Assembly (NCBI GenBank): GCA_050299555.1
Contig: JBNKWA010000066.1
Coordinates: 1-10,382, forward strand
Length of the DNA: 10,382 nucleotides
Direction of reading: 5' to 3'
Source: JBNKWA01 sp050299555
GTDB lineage: Bacteria > Pseudomonadota > Alphaproteobacteria > Rhodobacterales > Rhodobacteraceae
Part shown: positions 1 to 6,370 of the stretch, piece after piece
How positions within the stretch are numbered: position 1 is the first letter of the stretch
Layout: each line of letters opens with the position of its first letter
Translations under genes and position numbers: made by a program
Notes under the pieces: model-generated
Database searches by the model: none
What the model saw: the letters and a program-made list of their open reading frames with translations, nothing else
Told to the model about the DNA's origin: nothing

Positions 1-152
1 ACAAGTGCCGGCGCACCGACCAGGCGGCCGTCGAAAGGCGGATCGTCGGCTGGTCGATGAAGGCGGAACGGGATGCGACGCTCGTGATGGACGCGCTGAT
101 GATGGCGATCTGGCGCCGCGGAAAGGCCGATGCGCTGCTCCATCACTCGGAT
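1..152 (+). pseudogene. IS3-family transposase (OrfB, DDE integrase core), fragment
   Basis: The frame starting at position 3 reads straight from the window edge through residues such as RRIVGWSMKAERDA, then LVMDALMMAIWRR and LLHHSD. This is the central part of the rve (DDE) integrase core of IS3-family OrfB transposases, in which HHSDxGxQY carries the second catalytic Asp. The similarity ends at the GAT codon (150-152); the following codons (agt cat aca) no longer fit the family. The missing next residues, QGSQY, reappear at 1529-1543 on the other side of an IS110 element, so the gene was split by insertion rather than ending naturally. The N-terminal part, with the first Asp, lies outside the window. 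The C-terminal part with the catalytic Glu is absent, so the product cannot be active. Confidence 0.85.
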
Positions 153-440
153 AGTCATACAATCGGTGCCAGTTCTCGGGTGGTTTTGACTCGAACACCG
201 ACCGACCATCCGCTGGGTTGGTGCCGCATGGCGTCTCGGTGTGATCTGACCCTCAATCCGATCGACCCGATACGTGTCTTTCCCTGGACCTGTCGATCAT
301 CCGGGAACGCCCTGCGGCGAGCTTGTCTCAAAGATGCTGCCGTGACCCAAGAAGGGCCTGACCATCCGGTCTCATGACTGTCCTGTCCCTGCATTCTTCT
401 GAGGAAGGCTCGTTCACATGTCGCAGGAAAGGATCATCGA
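153..440 (+). ncRNA. Candidate bridge-RNA region of the IS110 element (left end)
   Basis: IS110-group elements are known to encode a structured bridge RNA in the non-coding left end ahead of the recombinase gene; its loops pair with target DNA and with the element's own joined ends. This stretch lies in that position and contains no coding sequence that looks real. Two short matches fit the donor-guide idea: GGCGTC at 230-235 equals the last six bases of the element (1523-1528), and ATGACT at 374-379 is the reverse complement of the first six bases (153-158). GCCCTG at 309-314 is the reverse complement of the first six bases of the right target flank (1529-1534). Six-base matches in under 300 nt can be chance, and the two donor matches are farther apart than a single loop would suggest. 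No fold was computed, so exact RNA ends are unknown. Confidence 0.35.
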
Positions 441-1512
441 ATGGAAGAACATCCGGAAGCGTCTCGCGTTGTCGGTGGCGTCGATACCCATAAGGACTTG
501 CACGTCGCGGCCGTCGTCGATCACCGTGATCGCGTTCTCGGCACCGAGAGCTTTCCCACCACCCGGCAGGGATACCGTCTAATGTTGGCTTGGATGCGGT
601 CCTTCGGAGACCTTCGTCGGCATCGAATGCTCCGGAAGCTACGGTGCAGGACTGTTGCGCTATGTGCAGTCGGCCGGTGTCGATGTTCTTGAGGTCACGG
701 CACCCGACAAGCATGCGCGCCGCCGCCGCGGCAAGAACGACGACTTCGACGCCGAGAACGCAGCCCATTCCGCCTTCGCGCGGCGACACACCGTGACACC
801 TCGGAGCCGTGACGGCATGGTCGAAAGCCTCCGCGTTCTAAGGGTTTGCCGCGAGACGGCTGTCCAGGCCCGGCGCATCGCACTGCAGATGATCCAGACG
901 ACCGTTGTCTGCGCACCCCAGAGAGTGAGGGATCCATTGAGAAGCATGTCGCGGATGCAGCTCATTCGCACGCTTGCGGCGTGGCGTCCCGATCTAACAG
1001 CATATCGGGACGTCGAGGAAGCCTATCGTATCTCGCTCAAATCACTGGCGCGCCGCTACCTCGAACTGCACGACGAGATTGCTGATTTGAACGACATGAT
1101 CGAGGCCATCGTCAAGGACCTGGCTCCCGAACTGCTCGCGCAGGCCGCCATCGGCCTAAACAGCGCGGCTCAACTGCTTCTCACAGCAGGTGACAATCCC
1201 GAACGGCTGAAATCCGAGGCCAGCTTTGCTGCTCTTTGCGGCGTCAGCCCCGTGCCCGCATCGTCCGGCAAGACGGTCCGGCACAGGCTGAACAGAGGAG
1301 GTGATCGAGCAGCGAACAGCGCCATCCATATCATCGTCATCGGTCGGCTCCGCCTCGACCCTCGCACGCAGGACTACGTCGCCAAGCGTATCGCAGCGGG
1401 AAATTCGAAACTGGAGGCCATCCGAAGCGTCAAACGTTATATCGCGCGCGAAGTCTTCGGAATCATCATGCGACGCCAGAAACAGATCAATCAGGTTCAA
1501 ATCGCCGCTTGA
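441..1512 (+). pseudogene. IS110-family transposase (DEDD/serine recombinase), frameshifted
   Basis: Two adjacent frames together make one IS110 transposase of about 355 residues. The first starts at ATG 441, with AGGA 7 nt upstream, and gives the RuvC-like start VVGGVDTHKDLHVA; D15 is the first acidic catalytic residue. It stays family-like as far as WMRSFGDL near 591-614 and then turns into unrelated sequence ending at 692. The second frame takes over at about 613 with VGIECSGSYGAGLL (catalytic Glu), followed by KNDDFDAENAAH (the last Asp pair of the DEDD set) and the C-terminal Tnp_20 domain with VSPVPASSGKTVRHR, holding the nucleophilic Ser, and LNRGGDRAANSA. It ends at TGA 1510-1512. The change equals +1 (or -2) nt within about 600-618. 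There is no slippery run there, so decay by indel, or a sequencing error, is likelier than programmed frameshifting. An ATG at 655 could start only an N-terminally truncated product lacking the first catalytic residues. Confidence 0.88.
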
Positions 1513-1528
1513 CACTTCGAAAGGCGTC

Positions 1529-1552
1529 CAGGGCTCGCAATACAGCCGCTGA
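1529..1552 (+). pseudogene. IS3 transposase remnant resuming after the IS110 insertion
   Basis: CAG GGC TCG CAA TAC encodes QGSQY, exactly the residues that follow HHSD in IS3-family OrfB. The left part of that gene ends with HHSD at 141-152. Joining 152 to 1529 restores HHSDQGSQY in frame. After two more codons (S, R) a TGA follows and I see no further IS3 similarity, so the remainder of the gene was lost or is too diverged to read. The match is only five residues, but its order and position make coincidence unlikely. Confidence 0.65.
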
Positions 1553-1857
1553 ATCTTGACACGCGTCGCAGTTTGCCATCACGAAACCGGCGAACGTTCG
1601 ATTTCTGTTCCATCTGACCGACGCGACCCCGGTCGAAGTGTTTAGGCGGGGCATGCGAAAAGTGCTGCGATGATAGGATGTTGCAAGCTCTGCACCAAAC
1701 TGGCGCAGTCATCAGCCCCGGAGAATATGGGCCCCAAGAGACCGCTTTTGGCCCTCCTGGCACCAATGCCGGTGTTCAGCCCTTCCTGCATAACCCTCGA
1801 AAACAACGAGAAATTCCGGCCGACGCCGGTTGCAGAGAAACCGTTTCCGAGGGCAAG
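1553..1857. other. Intergenic stretch between the IS nest and the tRNA gene
   Basis: No convincing gene is visible. Short open frames exist on both strands but none looks like a known family, none has a good ribosome binding site, and several run through the tRNA. The stretch is less GC-biased than the right-hand genes. An imperfect inverted repeat (GGGCC at 1729-1733 with GGCCC at 1750-1754) lacks a U-run on either strand and is not called as a terminator. No copy of the 3' end of the neighbouring tRNA gene, as would mark an integration site, is seen here. Confidence 0.5.
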
Positions 1858-1947
1858 TGGCGGACAGGGTGGGATTCGAACCCACGAGACGGTTCCCCGC
1901 CTACACACTTTCCAGGCGTGCGCCTTCGACCACTCGGCCACCTGTCC
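1858..1947 (-). tRNA. tRNA-Ser (anticodon GGA)
   Basis: On the minus strand the gene begins GGACAGG (1947-1941), which pairs fully with CCTGTCC near the 3' end to form a 7-bp acceptor stem, followed by discriminator G and an encoded CCA (1860-1858). The anticodon arm is CACGC / GTGTG around the loop CTGGAAA, so the anticodon is GGA (minus-strand complement of 1911-1913), reading UCC and UCU serine codons. The T arm is GTGGG-TTCGAAT-CCCAC. A long variable arm (GGCGG pairing with CCGTC) is typical of a class II tRNA such as Ser. The 90-nt length fits. The gene lies downstream of alaX on the same strand and has its own promoter-like sequence. The IS nest lies beyond its 3' end. Confidence 0.97.
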
Positions 1948-1958
1948 GCTGCGCCGCA

Positions 1959-1987
1959 GGCATAAAGGCCGGGGCCCGCGTTTTCAA
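1959..1987 (-). promoter_or_regulatory. Putative sigma-70 promoter for tRNA-Ser
   Basis: On the minus strand, TTGAAA (1987-1982) is separated by exactly 17 nt from TATGCC (1964-1959). The -35 box matches the TTGACA consensus at 5 of 6 positions; the -10 box matches TATAAT only at its first three. The -10 is followed by a GC-rich discriminator (TGCGGCG) and then, about 11 nt past the -10, by the 5' end of the mature tRNA. This geometry suits a stable-RNA promoter. An imperfect tandem repeat beginning AAGGCCGGG (1965 and 1986) overlaps the spacer and the -35. The call rests on sequence alone. Confidence 0.5.
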
Positions 1988-2023
1988 GGCCGGGCTCGCG
2001 CATCCCTGCCGCCCGGCGGCGCC

Positions 2024-2743
2024 TCAGCCGAGCAGCACCGTGACCCGCCGGTTCCGGCGTCCCTTCTTCTCGATCTTGCCGAGAACCAGCGGCCCGATCT
2101 CGCCGGTGGAGCGCACATGGGTGCCGCCGCAGGGCTGCAGGTCCACCGGCGCGTCCACGGGCCCGATGCGCACCAGCCGCACCCGACCCCGGCCGGTGGG
2201 CGGCCGGACCGACATGGTCTTGACCAGCCCCGGATTGGCCGCCAGTTCCTCGTCGGTGATCCAGGTCTCGCTGACCGTGTGATCGGCGGCCACCAGGGCG
2301 TTCAGGGCAGCCGCGACGGCGCCGGGATCCTCCGGTGGCTCCGGCATGTCGAAATCCAGCCGCCCCTTCTCGGGGGTGATCTGCCCGCCGGTCACCGGCA
2401 GCGGGATCACCACCGACAACAGGTGCAGGGCCGTGTGCAGCCGCATCATGCGATAGCGCCGGTCCCAGTCGATGGTCTGTTCCACCGGCGCATTTGCCGG
2501 CGGTAGCAGCGCGTCACTGCCGGGGATCAGCAGCACGGCGCCGCCCTCGCCCTTGACCGTGTCGACGATCCCGCACACCCCTCCATCGCCGTCCCAGCGC
2601 AGCCAACCGCGATCCCCGGCCTGACCGCCACCGGCAGGATAGAAGACCGTGCGGTCGAGGATCAGGGCATCGCCGGTCCATGCCGTCACCGTCGCGGTGG
2701 CCGTGGTGGCATAGGCGTCATCCAGATACAGCAGCTCGGTCAT
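2024..2743 (-). CDS. Alanyl-tRNA editing protein (AlaX family)
   Basis: This 239-residue cytoplasmic protein matches the free-standing editing domain related to AlaRS. It would hydrolyse mischarged Ser-tRNA(Ala) (and possibly Gly-tRNA(Ala)), backing up AlaRS proofreading. Visible marks are the FYPAGGGQAGDRG stretch (residues 34-46) and the zinc ligands, HTALH (H103, H107) and CGGTH (C205, H209), in the usual order. The length fits an AlaX with an N-terminal beta-barrel part plus the editing domain and no C-terminal extension. The ATG (2743-2741) overlaps the stop of the upstream channel gene as ATGA, and a GGAGG-rich sequence lies about 9 nt before it inside that gene. Translation is therefore probably coupled and the gene probably co-transcribed with the channel gene. 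tRNA-Ser follows 76 nt after the stop. Nothing appears truncated. Confidence 0.93.
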   Translation of the reverse strand: MTELLYLDDAYATTATATVTAWTGDALILDRTVFYPAGGGQAGDRGWLRWDGDGGVCGIVDTVKGEGGAVLLIPGSDALLPPANAPVEQTIDWDRRYRMMRLHTALHLLSVVIPLPVTGGQITPEKGRLDFDMPEPPEDPGAVAAALNALVAADHTVSETWITDEELAANPGLVKTMSVRPPTGRGRVRLVRIGPVDAPVDLQPCGGTHVRSTGEIGPLVLGKIEKKGRRNRRVTVLLG

Positions 2744-5220
2744 GCCCTGTCCCCTCCCCCGTCATCAGCGCCGCCGCCATCGTTCCCGGCATCGCTTCCG
2801 GCCTCCTCCGCCGCCGGCGACCGTCCCAGCGCCGCGACCAGTTCGGCAACGTTGCGCAGAGTCACATCGGTCTGCGCGAACGGGATCTCGATCCCCTCCT
2901 CGGCAAAGCGGCGGGCGATCTCGTAGTTGATGTCGGAATGCGTGGTCAGGATGTTGTTGACGTCGCGCAGCACGCAGCGCAGCTCGAAGTCGAGGCTGCT
3001 GGCACCGAAGTTCCGGAACACCACGAACGGCGCCGGCCGCGCCAGCAGTCCCTTCTGCTCGCGCGCGATCTCCAGCAGGATCCGCTCGACCTGGCGCGGA
3101 TCGGTGCCATAGGCGACACCCACCGGCACGATCAGACGCCCCGCCTGCGAGCTGAGGGTGCGGTTCAGCACCGTTCCGGCGATCAGCTCCTGGTTCGGCA
3201 CGATCACCGTCGCCCGGTCGAAGGTGGTGATCTTGGTCGAACGCACATTGATGCTGGAGACGTTGCCCGAGAACCCCGCAACCTCGATCCAGTCGCCCTC
3301 CTTGATCGGCCGCTCCACCAGCAGGATGATGCCGGAGACGAAATTCGACACGATGGTCTGCAGGCCGAAACCGATGCCGACCGACAGCGCGCCGGCGACG
3401 ATGGCGAGGTTCGACAGATCGAGGCCGGTACTGCTGATCGCCAGCACCGCCGCCAGGAAGATGCCCACATAGCCGACCCCGGCCAGCACCGCGTTGCGGG
3501 CACCCACATCCATGCGCGTGCGCGGCAGGACCGAGCGCCGCAGCGTCGATTGCAGCGCCCGGGTCAGGGCATAGCCGGCGCCGAACACCAGCACCAAGCT
3601 CAGCACATCGGTGAGCGAGATGCGGTTGTCGCCGATGGTGAAGCCGTTGCTGAGCCAGGTCCAGGCAGCCAGGATGTCGCCGGTCCCGGCACCCCAGATC
3701 AACGCCAGGACCGGCAGCGACGCGCAAACCAGAAGGAAGGCGAACAGAACCGGCAACAGGCCCTGAACCGGCTCGGCGCTGCGGACAGGGGCCTGGGTGG
3801 GGGTCCGGGTGGGGGCGTGGGCGGGCTGGGTCAGGCGCGTCGCCGCGTCGCTCAGCACCCTGAACAGCACATAGGCGCCGCCGGCCAGCGCCAGGGTCAG
3901 GATGGCCGAGAACAGCAGATAGCGCGCCGCGGAGGCAAATCCCGCCACCGCGGCTACCGGCGCCAGGATCGACACCACCCGGGCCATGCGCAGGGAAAGC
4001 GACAGCAGCCGGGCACCGAAATCGTCGACCCTGGGCGCTGCATCGGGTTCCGCCGCGGCAGCCTCCGGGTCGGGTCGCACCGGCTGCACGAGCCGCACAA
4101 GCCGGTACAGCAGCAGCGCTCCAGCCAGGATCAGCGGCAGATCCACCACACCGCGGGTGGTGTTCGACAGCGACTGCACGCCAGAGGCCGCGTCCAGAAG
4201 ATAGTTCGCCGCCCAGACCAGCCCCAGATACAGAAGCGTCCGCGCCGCGGCGCCGGCACTCTGGTCGTCCAGCGGGATCAGCCGGCCACGGGCAAATCCC
4301 GGCTCGAACAGTCCGGTGCCGATGCCGTAGGCAAGGATCAGGGCCGCAGCAACCGCCGGCAGGGCATCGATCAGCGCCAGGCCGAGGGCGCCGGCCTGCC
4401 AGACCATGCCCAGTCCGGCGATGATCAGCGCGGCGCCCGCGGCGGGGATCGCCAGCCGCGCCAGGGGCAGCAGGTGTTCCGTCCAGCGCCGCTGCGGCTG
4501 ACCCTCGGCAGTCGAGGCTTCGGCCAGCGTGTGGATCATCCAGCGCGACACCCGTGCCCGCACCGCCAGCAACAGGCCGAGGCCGGCGAGGATCATCAGG
4601 CTCGCCACCGGCAGGGCCCGCAGGAATTCCAACCGGGCCTGATCGCTCGCCATCAGCGCCCCCGCCTCGCGGTGCAGACGGGCGCCCAGGCCGCCGAGCT
4701 CCCTGGCGGCGGCCTCCCAGCTCGACGGCAGAAGCGGCGACGGCCCGATCGTCGTCAGCCGGTCCGAGAACCGCCGCAACAGCAGCGATTCGACCTGGGT
4801 GCTCAGCTTGTCGATCTCGGCCAGCGCGTCCTGCACCTGCAGCACCGGCACCATGGCCGCGCCGATGCGCCGATTGAGATCGGCCCGCCGTTCGGCCACC
4901 GCCGCCGGTTCGTCGGCACCATCGGCCGGAGGGTCGCCGAGCGCCGCCAGGGTGCTGCGCAACTCGGCGACCTGCGCCTCGGCGTCGTCGCGAATCCCGG
5001 TCAGCGCCCCGCGGGCGCGGGCCAGCTCGGTGCGGATCGTATCGAGATCGGCTTCGCTCGGGCTGGGCTCCGCAAGCACCGCCTGGGCGTGCGAGACCGC
5101 CTCCTCCCACTGCCCCAGATCGTAGGCCTGCGGCTGTGCCGTATCGCCGGCCTGCTGGGCCGGCGCCGGCGCCGCCATGGCCAGGAACAGCGCCACCAAA
5201 AGGCCGATCCCGGCCCCCAT
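2740..5220 (-). CDS. DUF3772 / MscS-type mechanosensitive ion channel
   Basis: This is a large inner-membrane channel of the MscS superfamily, expected to open under membrane tension and release solutes during hypo-osmotic shock. I chose the ATG at 5220 (826 aa): AGGA lies 8 nt upstream, and the protein then begins with a hydrophobic signal-like segment, GLLVALFLAMAAPAPAQ. An upstream TTG (5286, adding 22 residues) also stays in frame. In order from the chosen start: periplasmic helical DUF3772 region (about 30-180), roughly ten hydrophobic segments from residue 205 on, a Thr/Pro-rich linker near 468-480 (PTRTPTQAP), then the MscS core. The pore helix is represented by NLAIVAGALSVGIGFGLQ (about 604-621), followed by NFVSGIILLVERPIKEGDWI, the beta domain with VPNQELI, and the cytosolic C-terminal domain. 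The tail is acidic and Gly-rich. The gene is preceded by the CysK-type gene and overlaps alaX by 4 nt. Confidence 0.93.
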   Translation of the reverse strand: MGAGIGLLVALFLAMAAPAPAQQAGDTAQPQAYDLGQWEEAVSHAQAVLAEPSPSEADLDTIRTELARARGALTGIRDDAEAQVAELRSTLAALGDPPADGADEPAAVAERRADLNRRIGAAMVPVLQVQDALAEIDKLSTQVESLLLRRFSDRLTTIGPSPLLPSSWEAAARELGGLGARLHREAGALMASDQARLEFLRALPVASLMILAGLGLLLAVRARVSRWMIHTLAEASTAEGQPQRRWTEHLLPLARLAIPAAGAALIIAGLGMVWQAGALGLALIDALPAVAAALILAYGIGTGLFEPGFARGRLIPLDDQSAGAAARTLLYLGLVWAANYLLDAASGVQSLSNTTRGVVDLPLILAGALLLYRLVRLVQPVRPDPEAAAAEPDAAPRVDDFGARLLSLSLRMARVVSILAPVAAVAGFASAARYLLFSAILTLALAGGAYVLFRVLSDAATRLTQPAHAPTRTPTQAPVRSAEPVQGLLPVLFAFLLVCASLPVLALIWGAGTGDILAAWTWLSNGFTIGDNRISLTDVLSLVLVFGAGYALTRALQSTLRRSVLPRTRMDVGARNAVLAGVGYVGIFLAAVLAISSTGLDLSNLAIVAGALSVGIGFGLQTIVSNFVSGIILLVERPIKEGDWIEVAGFSGNVSSINVRSTKITTFDRATVIVPNQELIAGTVLNRTLSSQAGRLIVPVGVAYGTDPRQVERILLEIAREQKGLLARPAPFVVFRNFGASSLDFELRCVLRDVNNILTTHSDINYEIARRFAEEGIEIPFAQTDVTLRNVAELVAALGRSPAAEEAGSDAGNDGGGADDGGGDRA

Positions 5221-5289
5221 CAGTCCGATCCTCGCCAATCCCGCGCCTGCGAATCCACCCCCTGCTCTGGCGCCGCCCCCGGGCAAGGC

Positions 5290-6330
5290 TCAGCCGTCCA
5301 CGAAGACTGCGGGCGGGTCCGTCCGGCTCTCGGTCAGGAAGCCGGGCACCGGCAGCCCCTTGGCGGCCAGGAAGGCGGGGTTGAACAGCCGCGACTGATA
5401 ACGGGTGCCGTAGTCGCACAGGATCGTCACGATGGTGTGGCCCGGCCCCATCTCGCGCGCCATGCGGATCGCGCCCGCGACATTGATGCCGGTGGAAAGG
5501 CCCATGCACAGCCCTTCCTCGCGCAGCAGGTCATAGACGATGGGCAGACCCTCGGCGTCGGGGATGTTGTAGGGCATGTCCACCTCCAGCCCCTCCAGGT
5601 TGGCGGTGATCCGGCCCTGACCGATCCCCTCCGAGATCGAGGCGCCTTCGCTTTTCAACTCGCCATGGGCGTAGTGGTTGTAAAGCGCCGCGCCGTCGGG
5701 ATCGGCGATGCCGATCTTGATCGTCCGGTTCTTCGCGCGCAGCGCCATGGCGACGCCGGCCAGCGTCCCGCCCGAGCCGACCGAGCAGATGAACCCGTCC
5801 ACATCGCCGTCGGTCTGGTCCCAGATCTCCGGGCCGGTGGTATCCACATGCGCCTGGCGGTTGGCGACGTTGTCGAACTGGTTGGCCCAGATCGCGCCAT
5901 TGGGCTCGGTCTTGGCCAGTGCCGCGGCCAGCCGACCGGAATACTTCACGTAGTTGTTGGGGTTGCGATAGGGGACCGCCGGCACCTCGACCAGCTCGGC
6001 GCCCAAGAGCCTCAGCGCGTCCTTCTTCTCCTGGCTCTGGGTGTCGGGGATGACGATCACCGAACGAAAGCCCATGGCCGCGCCGACCACGGTCAGACCG
6101 ATGCCGGTATTGCCGGCCGTGCCCTCGACAATGGTGCCGCCCGGGCGCAGCGTCCCCTTCGCCACGGCATCGCGAATGATGAACAGCGCCGCCCGGTCCT
6201 TCACCGACTGGCCCGGGTTCATGAACTCGGCCTTGCCGAGGATGGTGCAGCCCGTCTCCTCGCTGGCGCGGCGCAGGCGGATCAGCGGCGTGTTGCCGAT
6301 CGCCGCCGAGACCGAGTCCCTGATATCCAT
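5290..6330 (-). CDS. cysK: Cysteine synthase A-type PLP enzyme (O-acetylserine sulfhydrylase family)
   Basis: This 346-residue fold-type II PLP enzyme would make cysteine from O-acetylserine and sulfide in the cytoplasm. The Schiff-base lysine is K44 in NPGQSVKDR. The Asn loop that holds the substrate carboxylate is TAGNTG (71-76), and the phosphate-binding loop is GSGGT (185-189). The start is ATG 6330 (MDIRDSVSAAIGNTPLIRL); the in-frame sequence further upstream (to 6420) overlaps the Nudix gene and lacks family features. Compared with classical CysK (TSGNTG, and Ser in the NPS-type lysine motif), both loops carry changes (TAGNTG, NPGQSVKDR), and the protein is somewhat longer than the usual 310-325 residues. 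It belongs to a CysK-like subfamily I associate with alphaproteobacteria, so the exact substrate is not certain. It lies 40 nt after the Nudix gene and just ahead of the channel gene. Confidence 0.88.
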   Translation of the reverse strand: MDIRDSVSAAIGNTPLIRLRRASEETGCTILGKAEFMNPGQSVKDRAALFIIRDAVAKGTLRPGGTIVEGTAGNTGIGLTVVGAAMGFRSVIVIPDTQSQEKKDALRLLGAELVEVPAVPYRNPNNYVKYSGRLAAALAKTEPNGAIWANQFDNVANRQAHVDTTGPEIWDQTDGDVDGFICSVGSGGTLAGVAMALRAKNRTIKIGIADPDGAALYNHYAHGELKSEGASISEGIGQGRITANLEGLEVDMPYNIPDAEGLPIVYDLLREEGLCMGLSTGINVAGAIRMAREMGPGHTIVTILCDYGTRYQSRLFNPAFLAAKGLPVPGFLTESRTDPPAVFVDG

Positions 6331-6370
6331 GCACCTGCCCGTTTTCTGCCTCGCGGTTAGCCGAAGCAAC

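Larger units (their letters stand above)
153..1528 (+). mobile_element. IS110-family insertion sequence inserted in an IS3 transposase gene
   Basis: The left boundary is where the IS3 reading frame breaks (after the GAT at 150-152) and the right boundary is where it resumes (CAG at 1529). This gives an element of about 1.38 kb, within the usual IS110 range. Its layout fits the IS110 group rather than IS1111: a long non-coding left end of about 288 nt before the transposase ATG and a very short right end of about 16 nt after the stop. There are no obvious terminal inverted repeats and no target duplication, as expected for the family. The ends are uncertain by about 3 nt. An AG dinucleotide occurs at both junctions (153-154 and 1530-1531) and could be a recombination core, but that would require one base of target to have been lost. 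The transposase is frameshifted, so this copy is probably immobile by itself. Confidence 0.75.

Noticed and set aside
57..377. A complete small gene of 106 codons on the + strand
   Set aside because: Only the part up to 152 is meaningful and it belongs to the IS3 transposase; the rest is accidental read-through into the IS110 left end.
1729..1754. Inverted repeat GGGCC/GGCCC as a terminator for the tRNA
   Set aside because: It lies more than 100 nt past the tRNA, has two mismatches in the middle and no U-run on the minus strand.
1..1857. A repeat of the tRNA-Ser 3' end marking an attachment site
   Set aside because: I scanned this stretch for the T-arm and acceptor sequence and found no copy; any such repeat would have to lie outside the window.
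1670..2506. A + strand frame running through the tRNA and antisense to alaX
   Set aside because: It crosses a clear tRNA gene and opposes a recognised protein; its translation shows no family features.
2765..5509. A 914-codon minus-strand frame overlapping the channel gene
   Set aside because: It is another frame of the same strand, rich in Arg/Gly/Ala/Pro, with no domains; the MscS frame explains the region.
2680..6360. A 1226-codon open frame on the + strand opposite the channel and CysK-type genes
   Set aside because: It is antisense to two well-recognised proteins, its translation is low-complexity (rich in Arg, Gln, His, Gly, Pro) and matches no family. Long antisense open frames are common in very GC-rich DNA.
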